A stretch of DNA of 64,000 bases from Sphingobium sp. Leaf26 (GTDB lineage Bacteria; Pseudomonadota; Alphaproteobacteria; Sphingomonadales; Sphingomonadaceae), in the NCBI RefSeq assembly GCF_001421665.1, contig NZ_LMKV01000004.1, forward strand, positions 36,726 through 100,725, read 5' to 3'. Numbering within the stretch: the first letter of the stretch is position 1; each line of letters opens with the position of its first letter. A model generated the notes under the pieces. That model saw only the letters and a list, made by a program, of their open reading frames with translations, was not told where the DNA came from and did no database searches. The position numbers and the translations under genes are program-made. Shown here in pieces: positions 1 to 8,372 of the stretch.

Positions 1-2421
1 CACCATCTGCGGCGCGTTGCTGTTGATCGATCCGGGCAGCAGGAACAGCGCCGTATCGAGCGGCACGCTGCCGTCGCCGCTGCCCACCAGACGGTTGGCG
101 AATTTGGCGCGGGCATAGGTCGCGCCGCCGGACACGCGGAAATTGCGCGCCGGGCTGACGCTGGCTTCCAGTTCGATACCCTGGCTGATCAGGCCCGGTC
201 CGACATCGCCGCTATCGCAGGTCCGCGCCGCGCTCAATGCGCTGTCGCAGCCATTGATATTCTGCACGACGAAGCTGGTGCCGTTGAAGGTGTTGAGCTG
301 GAAATTCTTGAACTCCTGCCGGAAGGCGGCGATGTTCACGCTCCATTTGGGCTGCACATATTTCAGGCCGACTTCAAAACTGTCGACCTTTTCAGCCGCG
401 AAGCGCAGGCTGGTCACGTCCGCATTGGTGCGCGGCGAAAAGACGGCGGGGATGGCGTTGAGACCGGTCGATCCCAACTGGAAACGATCCAGATTATAGC
501 CGCCCGCCTTATACCCCTTGGAATAGCTGCCATAGAGCAGCAATTCGTCGATCGGCTTCCAGGACAGCACCGCCGTACCCGAAAATTCGCCGTCGCTGAT
601 CTTGTCATTGAGGTCCAGCGCGTTGAGGCCGGTCGATCCGTTGCCAAGGCACCCCAAGGTCAGGATGCCGCCGGCCAGCGTCGCCGCGCTGCCCAGCGCC
701 GGATTGGTGGCGATGCCGGGCAGGCCGGACGCCTGCAAGGCTGCGCAGGTCGCGTTATTATTGTTGAAATCGGACGAGAAGCGCTTGCTTTCATGGGTAT
801 AGCGCAGGCCCAAAGTCAGATCGAGCCGATTGGTGATGTGGACGATATTATGGGTGAAGAGTGCCCAGTTCTCGCTCTTCTGGCGATAGAGGGAGGCGAC
901 GTCGCCAGTGCCGGACGGGATCGCCGACAGCGCGCGCAGGCCATTGCCAAGGCCCGTCGAGATCGCCCCGGCCTGCGCCGCCGCGATCGGAGCGGGCACG
1001 CCCCGCGCGATCAGCGCGGCGGTCAGTCCGGCGTTCAACTGCGCCTGCGTGCCGTTGATGAGCGGCTGGGTGGCCAGACCGCTGCCGCAGGCCGCCAGTT
1101 GTCCGGCGGTCAGGTTGCTGTTGACGCTGGCGCCGGCCATCAGGCGGCAGGCCGCGAACCGGCCATAATCCGCGCCGAAGCGGATATTGTCCTGCAAGGT
1201 CAGCCGCTCATTGGCGTAATAGCCGCCGACCAGCCAGTCGAGCTTGTCGTTGAACGCCGACCCCTGCAACCGCAGTTCCTGCGTGAAGGTCTTGAACTGG
1301 CGATAGGTGTTGGGATCGCGATAGAGCAGGTCGGCGGCATTATAGTCATAATCGCCATAGTCGCGGGATTTATAGTCGCGATAGGCGGTGATGCTGGTCA
1401 GTTTCGCGCCGCCGAAATCATAATTGATCTCGCCCGACACGCCCCAGTCGCGCAGCTTGCTGACATAGTCGCGGCCTGGCGTCACATGCAGTTCGCGATC
1501 ATAGGGATCGGCCGGGATCACGCTGCCCTGACCCGCCAGAATCGCGGCGATCCGGTTGAAGGGCGCGTCGGTATAGCCGCCGCCGGCCGCCGGCCGCCGT
1601 TCGCGCGCCTCGACATAGGCCGCGCCGCAACAGCTTTCGTCGCGATTGGTATAATCGCCGATCAACCGGATCGACAGCGCATCGTTCGGCTCGATCAGCG
1701 CCTGTCCGCGCAGGAAATAGCGGTTGCGGTCATTGGTGTCGCCGACCTTGTTGCCGGCGGTGTCGACCAGCTTGTAGAAACCGTCACGCTTGCTCCACAC
1801 CCCGTCCAGCGACAGCGCGATGCCATCGGCGATCGGCCCGGTGACACGCCCCGACAGCCGCCAATAATCATAATTGCCATAGGTGATCTCACCCTTGGCA
1901 TGGAATGTGTTTTCCGGGGCCTTGCTGATGATGTTGATGAGGCCTGCCGAGGCATTGCGGCCGAACAGCGTGCCCTGCGGCCCGCGCAGCACCTCGACCC
2001 GTTCGATCTCGCCCAGTTCGTTGAGGCCCGCGCCGGTGCGCGAACGATAGACGCCGTCGATGAACACCGCGACGGAGCTTTCCAGCCCCGGATTGTCGCC
2101 CACCGTGCCGATACCGCGAATACGGGCGGACGCATTGGCTTCGGACCCGGTCGAGGACACCAGCAGCGACGGCGCCAGTTGGTTCAGCGTGCGGATGTCG
2201 CTCGCGCCGCTATTCTGCATCGCCTGCGCGCCCACCGCCGACACCGCGATCGGCACATCGGACAGGGGGCTGGCGCGGCGGGTGGCGGTCACGATGATGT
2301 TGGCGCTGCCATCGTCCACGACCGGTTGCGGCGCGGCTGCATCCTGCGCCAGAGCGGCAGGGGCAACCATGCACAGCGCCAACGCACCCACGGTCGTCAG
2401 CAAGGGACTCTTATGTGTCAT
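1..2421 (-). CDS. TonB-dependent outer membrane receptor, C-terminus cut by window edge
   Basis: About 807 codons run from the ATG at 2421 to the left edge without a stop. The start MTHKSPLLTT is followed by a signal peptide ending near ALAQ. A TonB-box-like IIVTATRR (about residues 42-50) comes next, then a plug domain with FIDGVYRSR, RVEVLRGPQGTLFGRNA and GLINIISKAPENTF, and then beta-barrel sequence with many aromatic strand ends. This is the standard layout for energy-coupled uptake of siderophores, vitamins or oligosaccharides across the outer membrane; the substrate cannot be read. The last barrel strands lie outside the window. The ribosome binding site AGGAGAGGAT (2429-2438, read on the minus strand) is fully complementary to the seed of the two candidate small RNAs at 20659-20760 and 27433-27536. 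No partner gene is visible. Confidence 0.95.
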   Translation of the reverse strand, partial: MTHKSPLLTTVGALALCMVAPAALAQDAAAPQPVVDDGSANIIVTATRRASPLSDVPIAVSAVGAQAMQNSGASDIRTLNQLAPSLLVSSTGSEANASARIRGIGTVGDNPGLESSVAVFIDGVYRSRTGAGLNELGEIERVEVLRGPQGTLFGRNASAGLINIISKAPENTFHAKGEITYGNYDYWRLSGRVTGPIADGIALSLDGVWSKRDGFYKLVDTAGNKVGDTNDRNRYFLRGQALIEPNDALSIRLIGDYTNRDESCCGAAYVEARERRPAAGGGYTDAPFNRIAAILAGQGSVIPADPYDRELHVTPGRDYVSKLRDWGVSGEINYDFGGAKLTSITAYRDYKSRDYGDYDYNAADLLYRDPNTYRQFKTFTQELRLQGSAFNDKLDWLVGGYYANERLTLQDNIRFGADYGRFAACRLMAGASVNSNLTAGQLAACGSGLATQPLINGTQAQLNAGLTAALIARGVPAPIAAAQAGAISTGLGNGLRALSAIPSGTGDVASLYRQKSENWALFTHNIVHITNRLDLTLGLRYTHESKRFSSDFNNNNATCAALQASGLPGIATNPALGSAATLAGGILTLGCLGNGSTGLNALDLNDKISDGEFSGTAVLSWKPIDELLLYGSYSKGYKAGGYNLDRFQLGSTGLNAIPAVFSPRTNADVTSLRFAAEKVDSFEVGLKYVQPKWSVNIAAFRQEFKNFQLNTFNGTSFVVQNINGCDSALSAARTCDSGDVGPGLISQGIELEASVSPARNFRVSGGATYARAKFANRLVGSGDGSVPLDTALFLLPGSINSNAPQMV

Positions 2422-2592
2422 GATGTCGATCCTCTCCTGGCCCGCACGGCTTTTCGCCATGTCGGAATGGTGGTGATTATGCTGCCACAGCAAGGACATG
2501 GCAAGACTCGCGCACTTTTCCGCGCTTTTTCCGCATCTGCGGGACAAGGGAGAGGAGCCATGTTGCCGGATAGCAACAAAGGATATGCGCAA

Positions 2593-2605
2593 TTCCGTAA
2601 CGGAA
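2593..2605. promoter_or_regulatory. Inverted repeat upstream of the TonB receptor gene
   Basis: TTCCG-TAA-CGGAA is a perfect 5-bp inverted repeat in the spacer of about 186 bases between the end of pdeM and the receptor start. It could be an operator for the receptor gene or part of a weak pdeM terminator. No sigma-factor boxes were assigned. Low confidence. Confidence 0.2.
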
Positions 2606-2607
2606 GC

Positions 2608-3267
2608 TTACGATAAGGGAAAGCGCAGCAATCGGTCGGCGACCGGCACCAACGCAGCCGCACCCGGCCCGACCGCCCGACGAATCTCTCCATGGCCCGC
2701 ATCCAGACCTCCCGTCAGCGCCCCCAGCGCAGGCAGGATCAGCTTGGTGGCCGATCCCACGAAACAACGTCGCGACACATGCCGGCCGCGCAGCGACAGG
2801 CGCAGCTTGGGATGGAAATGGCCGGAAATTTCGGGGCGCGGATCATCCGCTTCCGCCTCATGCCGCAACCATATCCCCTCGACCTGCGCCTCTGCGACCC
2901 GACGTCCCCCCGGCATATGCGCGACAGCAGCATCATGATTGCCGGTAATCCAGATCCAGTCCAGCTTTTCCGTAAGGGAAAACAGTCTTTCGCGCGCCAG
3001 CGGGTCCAGCCGGGCAGCGCCGTCGGCGTCATGAAAACTGTCCCCCAGCGACCAGACCGCCTGCGCGCCGGTCCGCTCGACCAGCGCCTCGATCACGTCC
3101 AGCGTCGCCTGGCTGTCATGCGGGGGCAGGAACTGGCCGAAGCGCGCATACCAGCTCGCTTTCTCGAAATGCAGGTCGGCGACCAGCAGCGCCCGCTGCG
3201 CCGGCCAGTAGAGCGCGGCCTCGGGCAGCGCCATGAAGGCCTGACCTGCGAACGAAAGGGGAACCAT
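2608..3267 (-). CDS. pdeM: Ligase-associated DNA damage response endonuclease PdeM
   Basis: 219 residues of the calcineurin-like metallophosphoesterase fold. Metal-binding motifs appear in order: DLHFEKAS (about residues 31-38), GDSFHD (about 75-80), GNHD (about 108-111) and GHFHPK (about 149-154). These match the PdeM family, known from gene neighbourhoods with an ATP-dependent DNA ligase, an exonuclease-like protein and a DEXH helicase in bacterial DNA repair. None of those partners is next to it here, so the repair role comes from the family alone. It is divergent from trhO, whose longest open frame would overlap its start; the chosen downstream trhO start removes that overlap. Confidence 0.85.
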   Translation of the reverse strand: MVPLSFAGQAFMALPEAALYWPAQRALLVADLHFEKASWYARFGQFLPPHDSQATLDVIEALVERTGAQAVWSLGDSFHDADGAARLDPLARERLFSLTEKLDWIWITGNHDAAVAHMPGGRRVAEAQVEGIWLRHEAEADDPRPEISGHFHPKLRLSLRGRHVSRRCFVGSATKLILPALGALTGGLDAGHGEIRRAVGPGAAALVPVADRLLRFPLS

Positions 3268-3331
3268 GCACCGCCTATGCGCCTGTCCGCCCCGGCTTTC
3301 AAGAGGCGGCGCAAAGCCCTATAGGCGCGCC

Positions 3332-4159
3332 ATGTCCAGCCATACCGTCGCCGCCCTCTATTGCTTCACCCGCTTCGCCGATCCTGCGGCGATCGCCGCC
3401 GACCTGCGCGTCCGGTGCGCGGACCTCGACACCTGCGGCACGCTGATCCTGGCGGGGGAGGGGATCAATGGCACGGTGGCCGGCAGCGCCGATGCCATCG
3501 CCACGCTGATCGCCCATCTGCGCACCCTGCCGGGCTGCGCCGCCATGGACGTCAAATATTCTCATGCGCACGGCGCGCCCTTCGCCCGGATGAAGGTGAA
3601 GGTGAAGGCGGAAATCGTGACTTTGGGCGTGGGCGATCTGGACCCGGCCAACCGGGCCGGCACCCATCTCGACCCGGCGGAATGGAACGCCCTGATCGCC
3701 GATCCCGACACGGTCATCATCGACACGCGCAATGCCTATGAGGTGGCGGTCGGCACGTTCGAGCGCGCGATCGACCCCGAAACCCGCTCCTTCCGCGAAT
3801 TTCCCGACTGGTTCGACGCCTTCGCCGCCGACCTCAAGGCACAAGGGCGAACTCCGAAGATCGCCATGTTCTGCACCGGCGGCATAAGATGCGAAAAATC
3901 CACCGCGCTGGTGAAGGCGCGCGGCTTCGATGACGTCTACCACCTCAAGGGCGGAATCCTGCGCTATCTGGAGGAAATGCCGGAAGCCGACAGCCGCTGG
4001 CAGGGCGACTGCTATGTCTTCGACGAACGGGTGGCGGTGGGCCATGGCCTCAAGGTCGGCGACTATGCCACCTGCAAATATTGCGGCCTGCCCTATCGGC
4101 AGGACGCCGACCATGACTGCCCCGGCGATGCGTCAGGCGCCTGGCCGCATCGGAGTTGA
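3332..4159 (+). CDS. trhO: tRNA uridine(34) hydroxylase, rhodanese-type
   Basis: 275 residues from the ATG at 3332 (MSSHTVAALYCF). An in-frame start 66 bases upstream would run into pdeM and is not preferred. The protein has the YceA/TrhO N-terminal domain (LILAGEGINGTVAG, about residues 32-45) and a rhodanese domain with active-site loop CTGGIRCEKS and the following HLKGGILRYLEE. A short C-terminal segment (CKYCGLPY...HDCPG) could bind metal. TrhO carries out oxygen-dependent hydroxylation of U34 in some tRNAs, the first step to 5-methoxyuridine or 5-carboxymethoxyuridine. No cmo-pathway partner gene is nearby. Confidence 0.9.
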   Translation: MSSHTVAALYCFTRFADPAAIAADLRVRCADLDTCGTLILAGEGINGTVAGSADAIATLIAHLRTLPGCAAMDVKYSHAHGAPFARMKVKVKAEIVTLGVGDLDPANRAGTHLDPAEWNALIADPDTVIIDTRNAYEVAVGTFERAIDPETRSFREFPDWFDAFAADLKAQGRTPKIAMFCTGGIRCEKSTALVKARGFDDVYHLKGGILRYLEEMPEADSRWQGDCYVFDERVAVGHGLKVGDYATCKYCGLPYRQDADHDCPGDASGAWPHRS

Positions 4160-4227
4160 TAGCAAGATGGGATGCGGCCAACTTTTATGAAGCGTTCCCC
4201 GACGCAGGCCGGCGAACGCAATGATAT

Positions 4228-4491
4228 TCAAACCGGCTCCTCCACCACCTCGGCAATCTCGAAGACATAGCTTTTCCAGCCACGCATCTTCGCGCCGTCC
4301 CCGGCTGGCCCCTTCAACTTCTTCGCCTCCGCCAGCGACCGCGTATGGCCCCAGAACACTTCGGTCTTGCCATTGTCCAGCACCGCCACGATCCGCCAAT
4401 AATGGGTGAAGGGGTCCGCCGTCGGCCCGATCCGCTTCACATAGCCGTCCGGCATCGTCGCAATCAGATAGCGTCTCTTCGGCCGTGCCAT
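4228..4491 (-). CDS. Small conserved-looking protein of unknown function
   Basis: 87 residues from the ATG at 4491 (MARPKRRYLIATMPDGYVKR). It is aromatic-rich (HYWRIVAVL, FWGHTRSLAEAKK, GWKSYVFEIAEV), with no signal peptide or membrane segment. The stop of the YgjP-like gene lies just upstream at 4496, so it is the last gene of a four-gene minus-strand run (SCO, YcgN-like, YgjP-like, this gene) and is probably co-transcribed. I do not recognise the family. A longer frame starting at 4635 overlaps the upstream gene deeply and is rejected. Confidence 0.6.
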   Translation of the reverse strand: MARPKRRYLIATMPDGYVKRIGPTADPFTHYWRIVAVLDNGKTEVFWGHTRSLAEAKKLKGPAGDGAKMRGWKSYVFEIAEVVEEPV

Positions 4492-4495
4492 GCGA

Positions 4496-5260
4496 TCAGG
4501 CCCGGTAGCGGTGCAGCCCCGCGCCATGGACGCGCAGCCATTCGCGCGCCGGCCGGGGATCGGCGCCATAGATGCGCCTGTGTGCCGCGTGGAAGGCCGG
4601 GCTATGGTCCATATGCAGCAGATGGGCCAGTTCATGCGCCACCGTCGCCCGCCGCACCGCCGGCGGGGCCAGGATCAGCCGCCAGCTATAGCGGATCGCG
4701 CCGGACGAAGCGCAACTGCCCCAGCGGCTGCGGGTATCGCCCACGCCCACCGACGCAACGATCAGCCCATGGTCGCGCGCCAGTTCGTGACTCTCCGTCT
4801 CCAGCACCGCCCGCGCCCGCGCCACCAGCCAGCGCTGCACCCGCGCGCCGACCGATTCCGCCGCGCCGCCCAGCAGCAGCCGGTCGCCCTCCAGCCTTAT
4901 CGTCCGCGTCGCGCCCTCAACCCAGTGAATCAGGATGTCGCGCCCCTCCAGCGGAAAGGTCGCACCATGGTCCAGCAGGGTGATCGCCGGCTGCTTCGCC
5001 ATCTGCGCGCGCACCCAGCCTTCATGATCCTGCGCCCAGCCGAGCGCTTTCTTGAGGTTCGCCCGCGCCGGCAGCGACAGGCGCAGCGCCCCGCGTGCGC
5101 TGTCGATCGTCAGTCGGTAGGCCCGCGCTCGCGCCGACCGGCGCACCAGCACCGGCATCGCCACGCCATCGATCAGGATCGCGGCGCCAGCCTCAGACTT
5201 CCCACCTTCAGACTTCGCGGTCGACAAGATGATTTTCCCAGTCGCCGGCATCGGCCTCAC
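4496..5260 (-). CDS. YgjP-like zinc metallopeptidase-domain protein (DUF45)
   Basis: 254 residues. The C-terminal half carries the DUF45/YgjP signature: DTRSRWGSCASSGAIRYSWR followed by the zinc motif HELAHLLHMDHSPAF (HExxH plus a downstream H in MDHSPAFH). The family resembles WLM/M48 peptidases; its physiological substrate is poorly defined. The start at 5260 makes a 53-base overlap with the upstream YcgN-like gene. A start at MPATGKI (5251) or further in is possible, because the first 25 residues look unconserved. Confidence 0.8.
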   Translation of the reverse strand: MRPMPATGKIILSTAKSEGGKSEAGAAILIDGVAMPVLVRRSARARAYRLTIDSARGALRLSLPARANLKKALGWAQDHEGWVRAQMAKQPAITLLDHGATFPLEGRDILIHWVEGATRTIRLEGDRLLLGGAAESVGARVQRWLVARARAVLETESHELARDHGLIVASVGVGDTRSRWGSCASSGAIRYSWRLILAPPAVRRATVAHELAHLLHMDHSPAFHAAHRRIYGADPRPAREWLRVHGAGLHRYRA

Positions 5261-5645
5261 CCACCGTCCAGCCGCGCACCGACTGGCCGGCGCGATGCAC
5301 CGCCTCCCGGTCGCCGCAGACCAGATAATGCCAGTCGGGCAGGGGCAGCCCTTCGCCCCGCAGCCGATAGGCGCAGGTACGCGGCAACCATTCGATTTGC
5401 CGCACCTTGGCCGGGGTCAGCCGCACGCAATCGGGGACGAACTTGCGCCGGTCCTTGTAATTGCTGCATTGGCCGCTGTGCCGGTCGAGCAGGCGACAGG
5501 CAATGTTGGTGGGATAGATCCGCCCCGTATCCTCATCCTGCGCCTTGTGCAGGCAGCATTTGCCACAGCCGTCGCACAAAGCTTCCCATTCGGCCTTGTC
5601 GAGCGTGTCGAGGGGTTTTTCCCAGAAGTGCGTCACTTGACCCAT
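5208..5645 (-). CDS. YcgN-family cysteine cluster protein (UPF0260)
   Basis: 145 residues. Conserved cysteines sit in CDGCGKCCLHK (about residues 24-34), ACRLLD, QCSNY, VPDCVRLTP and PRTCAYRL, the pattern of the UPF0260/YcgN proteins and the wider CxxCxxCC group thought to bind zinc or an iron-sulfur cluster. The role is unknown. Its start overlaps the 3' end of the SCO gene (5633-5645), which implies translational coupling in this operon. Confidence 0.85.
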   Translation of the reverse strand: MGQVTHFWEKPLDTLDKAEWEALCDGCGKCCLHKAQDEDTGRIYPTNIACRLLDRHSGQCSNYKDRRKFVPDCVRLTPAKVRQIEWLPRTCAYRLRGEGLPLPDWHYLVCGDREAVHRAGQSVRGWTVGEADAGDWENHLVDREV

Positions 5646-6313
5646 TTTTCCAGGAAGGCGAGAACCTTGTCCGGCGCGCCTTCGTCCACATCCGCCGTTG
5701 CGGGATCATCCACCGGCACCAGCGCCACCGGCTTGCCGTCGCCATCGAACAGATAGGGCGTGCGGCTGTGGCTGACCAGATAGTCGGTCGCCGCGCCCGC
5801 CTTTTCCGTGCCCTTTTCGGGATTGTAGATCACGACGAAATCCTTGCCGACCTTCGCGATCTGCTCTTTCGTGCCGGTCAGGCCGATCAGGCGCGGGTGG
5901 AAGGCGGCGACATAGGTTTTCAGCACGGCTGGCGTGTCCCGCTCGGGATCGACGCTGATCAGCATCGGCTGCACCTTCGCGGCCAGCGCCGGTTTGGCCT
6001 TCTCGAACTTCGCGAACGCCTGCATGATCCGTTGCAGGTCGACCGGGCAGACGTCGGGGCAATAGGTATAGCCGAAATAGACCAGCCGATACTGGCCCTT
6101 GAAACTGTCCCAACTGGTCGGCTTGCCGTCCTGGTTGGTCAGGGTGAAGGGCGCTCCGATCCGGGCGCCGATCAATTCGCCCTGTTCGCTCTCCCCGCTT
6201 GATGCGTTCCCGCCGGCCCCCATATTACAGGCAGCCAGCAGGGCAAGGAAAGGCAGAGCCAGATAAGGCAGGGCGGCGATGGCGACGTCTTTGTTCATGG
6301 CATGGCCAGCCAT
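5633..6313 (-). CDS. SCO1/SenC family copper-binding lipoprotein
   Basis: 226 residues. The N-terminal hydrophobic segment ends in a lipobox-like LLAAC (Cys about residue 29), predicting an inner-membrane lipoprotein facing the periplasm. A thioredoxin-like domain follows with the SCO copper motif FGYTYCPDVCPVDL and the distal ligand region YLVSHSRTPYLFD. SCO proteins deliver copper to the CuA site of cytochrome oxidase or act in thiol redox control. No oxidase genes are visible, so the partner is unknown. A start at 6298 (MNKDVAIA) is also possible. Divergent from the ankyrin gene. Confidence 0.9.
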   Translation of the reverse strand: MAGHAMNKDVAIAALPYLALPFLALLAACNMGAGGNASSGESEQGELIGARIGAPFTLTNQDGKPTSWDSFKGQYRLVYFGYTYCPDVCPVDLQRIMQAFAKFEKAKPALAAKVQPMLISVDPERDTPAVLKTYVAAFHPRLIGLTGTKEQIAKVGKDFVVIYNPEKGTEKAGAATDYLVSHSRTPYLFDGDGKPVALVPVDDPATADVDEGAPDKVLAFLEKWVK

Positions 6314-6350
6314 GCCCTGCTAGGACATGATTTGCAATGCAACGGGGCCG

Positions 6351-6965
6351 ATGATGAAGAGCAAGTATCTTTCCGCTTTCCTGGGGTTGATCTCCATGGC
6401 GCTGCTGACGCCCGCTCCGGCGCAGGCCCAGTTTTCCGACAATTATAATTTCCTGAAGGCGGTGAAGGACAAGGACGGGCAGAAAGTCACCGACCTCATT
6501 CAAAAGCCCGGCTCCACCGTCATCAACAGCCGCGACGTGTCCACCGGCGAAAATGCGCTGCACTTCATCGTCGCCCGCCGCGACGCCACCTGGCTGACCT
6601 TCCTGCTGGCCAAGGGTGCCAATCCCAACCTGACCGACAATGACGGCAATACCCCGTTGATGGACGCGGTGCAGGGCCGGTTCGAAGAAGGGGTGCGCAC
6701 CCTGCTCAGCTACAAGGCGCAGGTCGACAAGGTGAATGGCAGCGGCGAAACCCCGCTGATCCGCGCGGTGCAGCTCCGCGACGTGGGCATCGTCCGCCTG
6801 CTGGTGGCGCAGGGCGCCAGCCCCGACAAGCGTGACAGCATCGCCGGCATGTCCGCGCGCGACTATGCGCAGCGCGACGGCCGCACCCCCGGCCTCACCG
6901 AAGCGCTGGACGCCGCCAAGACGACCGCCGCGCCCAAGGGGCCGGTGCAGGGTCCGGTATTCTGA
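6351..6965 (+). CDS. Secreted ankyrin-repeat protein
   Basis: 204 residues from MMKSKYLSAFLGL. A signal peptide ends near PAQAQF. Four to five ankyrin units follow, recognisable by GENALHFIVARRD, LLAKGANPNLTDNDGNTPLM, GETPLIRAVQLRD and LLVAQGASPDKRD. The protein should be periplasmic and bind other proteins; the partner is unknown. An upstream in-frame start at 6327 would add eight residues before the signal peptide and is less likely. An inverted repeat at 7001-7021 lies just downstream. Confidence 0.85.
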   Translation: MMKSKYLSAFLGLISMALLTPAPAQAQFSDNYNFLKAVKDKDGQKVTDLIQKPGSTVINSRDVSTGENALHFIVARRDATWLTFLLAKGANPNLTDNDGNTPLMDAVQGRFEEGVRTLLSYKAQVDKVNGSGETPLIRAVQLRDVGIVRLLVAQGASPDKRDSIAGMSARDYAQRDGRTPGLTEALDAAKTTAAPKGPVQGPVF

Positions 6966-7000
6966 GTCTGCGCCAGGCTGACACTCGACCATTGCCCGTC

Positions 7001-7021
7001 ATGCTGAACCTGGTTCAGCAT
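7001..7021. repeat. Short perfect inverted repeat after the ankyrin gene
   Basis: ATGCTGAAC-CTG-GTTCAGCAT is a 9-bp perfect stem with a 3-base spacer in the 377-base region after the ankyrin gene. It may work as a terminator-like hairpin (no clear T run follows) or be an extragenic palindrome. Confidence 0.5.
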
Positions 7022-7037
7022 CCCTTTCTCCGCCTTG

Positions 7038-7136
7038 GAGCATCGTGCGGAAAAGTGGGCACCGGTTTTTCGCTTAAAATGATGCGAAAACAAAAAACTG
7101 GAGCGCGCGACCTGCATCGGATTTAACGCAGCGCGC
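7038..7136 (+). repeat. Dispersed intergenic repeat A, copy 1
   Basis: About 99 bases from GAGCATCGTGCGG to GCAGCGCGC that match 27554-27652 with only two differences that I can count by eye. The element contains two potential stem-loops (GCATC...GATGC and GCGCGC...GCGCGC). It has no coding potential of its own. It behaves like a REP/MITE-type extragenic element. Confidence 0.85.
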
Positions 7137-7204
7137 GCGAGACCCACGGTGCATGGGGGCGCGATGAATCCTGAACCCGGTTGAGGATGATGTTGCCTAT
7201 ATTG

Positions 7205-7311
7205 CTAGAGCATGTTCCGATCATACAGGATCAGATTATGCCCTGATTATCTTTTGTTTTCCGCATTTTCCGAGCCAGAAGATGATGCCATCTGCTTCGA
7301 AAATGCTCTAG
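7205..7311. repeat. MITE-like element B with CTAGAGCAT termini
   Basis: The segment begins CTAGAGCATGTTC and ends GAAAATGCTCTAG, an inverted terminal repeat of about 13 bases with one mismatch. TA sits inside the CTAG at each end. The inside is AT-rich and non-coding. This fits a small non-autonomous element with TA target sites, as for IS630/Tc1-type transposition. Only one copy is seen here. Confidence 0.6.
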
Positions 7312-7342
7312 CCTCACGCCGCCATCCGATCGCCGATATAGC

Positions 7343-7738
7343 CTAACGCCCGGCCTTCACCTCATCCTCGCTCCACCAGCGCAGATGATGGGCGACGCCG
7401 CTGCGCAAGACGCAGCTTTCCAGTGCGCCCGCCAGCCGCTCCACCGTCTCGCTCGCATCGACCCGGCCCAGCCAGCGCCACACCCGCGGTTTCGACGGGT
7501 GGATGAAGCACAAATGCCCGTCGTCACAGGCAGCCAGCGCGCCGCAGCCGATCCACAGCGCAAAGCCGGGATTCTCCAGCGCCACGCACCATCCCCAATC
7601 CTCGGCCACCGCCGTCCTTATGCGATAGCCGTGGGCGGGCAGGCCGAGGACAAGCTGCCGCGCCAGCAATTCGCCAGGCAGCGCCGTACCGGGCGGATCG
7701 CATAATGCCCCGGATCGAAATTCCAGATGGGACCGCAT
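7343..7738 (-). CDS. Uncharacterised 131-residue protein
   Basis: Starts MRSHLEFRSGALCDPPG. It is soluble and tryptophan-rich (EDWGWCVALENPGFALWIGCGAL, in two stretches, then RVWRWLGRVD and LRWWSEDEV). No domain is recognised with confidence. The composition matches the core genome and a long frame is kept opposite no better gene, so I accept it as real. It lies 29 bases downstream of mmcB on the same strand and may share its transcript. Confidence 0.65.
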   Translation of the reverse strand: MRSHLEFRSGALCDPPGTALPGELLARQLVLGLPAHGYRIRTAVAEDWGWCVALENPGFALWIGCGALAACDDGHLCFIHPSKPRVWRWLGRVDASETVERLAGALESCVLRSGVAHHLRWWSEDEVKAGR

Positions 7739-7767
7739 CTTGCTCCCTGTTGCAAAGAATGGCTGGC

Positions 7768-8262
7768 CTACCAGCCGATCTCCGCAGCATGATCCGGGTC
7801 GCCGAGCGCCGTCAACCGCCGTGCGGCGCGCCGGGCGAAGCGTAGCGTCTCCGCCTTGCGCCGCGCCGCCGCCAGCGGCTCCACCGGGGCAGGGCGCACC
7901 AGTTCGGCATCATATTGGTCCGCGACGATCAGCCCGGTGCGGGTCGGCCACAGCGCTTCGCTGTCGAACAGGGCCAGGTCGAACCCCGCCGGCACCGCCC
8001 AATAATAGCGGTCGCAATAGTCGAAATAGTCCGGCCATTTCATGTCGCCCAGCAGGTCGGCCCTGCTGCACTTTATCTCCACGATGGTCAGCCGCCCGGC
8101 CCCGTCGATCGCCATGATGTCCGCCCGGCGCCCGTTGGGCAGCGGCACTTCCAATATCCCGCTCATGTCGTGGCGGAAGAAGAGCCGCAGCGTGCCGCGC
8201 GCCACCGCCAGCGCGGTACCGTCGGTCAGGGGCGAACAGACGTCGATCGGGGCACTACTCAT
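7768..8262 (-). CDS. mmcB: MmcB family DNA repair nuclease-like protein
   Basis: 164 residues. A PD-(D/E)xK-like core is visible: GRRADIMAIDGAGRLTIVEIK (D about residue 48, E-x-K about residues 61-63), followed by DLLGDMKWPDYFDYCDRYYWAV, which is characteristic of the MmcB family first linked to mitomycin C resistance in Caulobacter. It probably acts in an alphaproteobacterial DNA damage response. A terminator hairpin for the preceding hydrolase gene lies between the two genes, so mmcB likely has its own promoter. Confidence 0.85.
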   Translation of the reverse strand: MSSAPIDVCSPLTDGTALAVARGTLRLFFRHDMSGILEVPLPNGRRADIMAIDGAGRLTIVEIKCSRADLLGDMKWPDYFDYCDRYYWAVPAGFDLALFDSEALWPTRTGLIVADQYDAELVRPAPVEPLAAARRKAETLRFARRAARRLTALGDPDHAAEIGW

Positions 8263-8294
8263 CCCGCCACCTTAGAACAAGACAGGAACATATG

Positions 8295-8326
8295 AAAAGG
8301 CCGATTCGGACAAACCGAACCGGCCT
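8295..8326 (-). terminator. Rho-independent terminator of the cell wall hydrolase gene
   Basis: AGGCCGATTCGG (8298-8309) pairs with CCGAACCGGCCT (8315-8326), a 12-bp stem with one G-T pair and a 5-base loop. On the minus strand it is followed by TTTTC. It lies about 47 bases after the hydrolase stop. Confidence 0.75.
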
Positions 8327-8372
8327 CACAAAGTTTCGCCATCGCAGACCGGCGCGTTACCGCGCCCGATCC

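Noticed and set aside
793..2616. 607-codon plus-strand frame
   Set aside because: Antisense to the TonB-dependent receptor, whose signal peptide and plug motifs are clear.
4490..6202. 570-codon plus-strand frame
   Set aside because: Antisense to the YgjP-like, YcgN-like and SCO genes, all with recognisable motifs.
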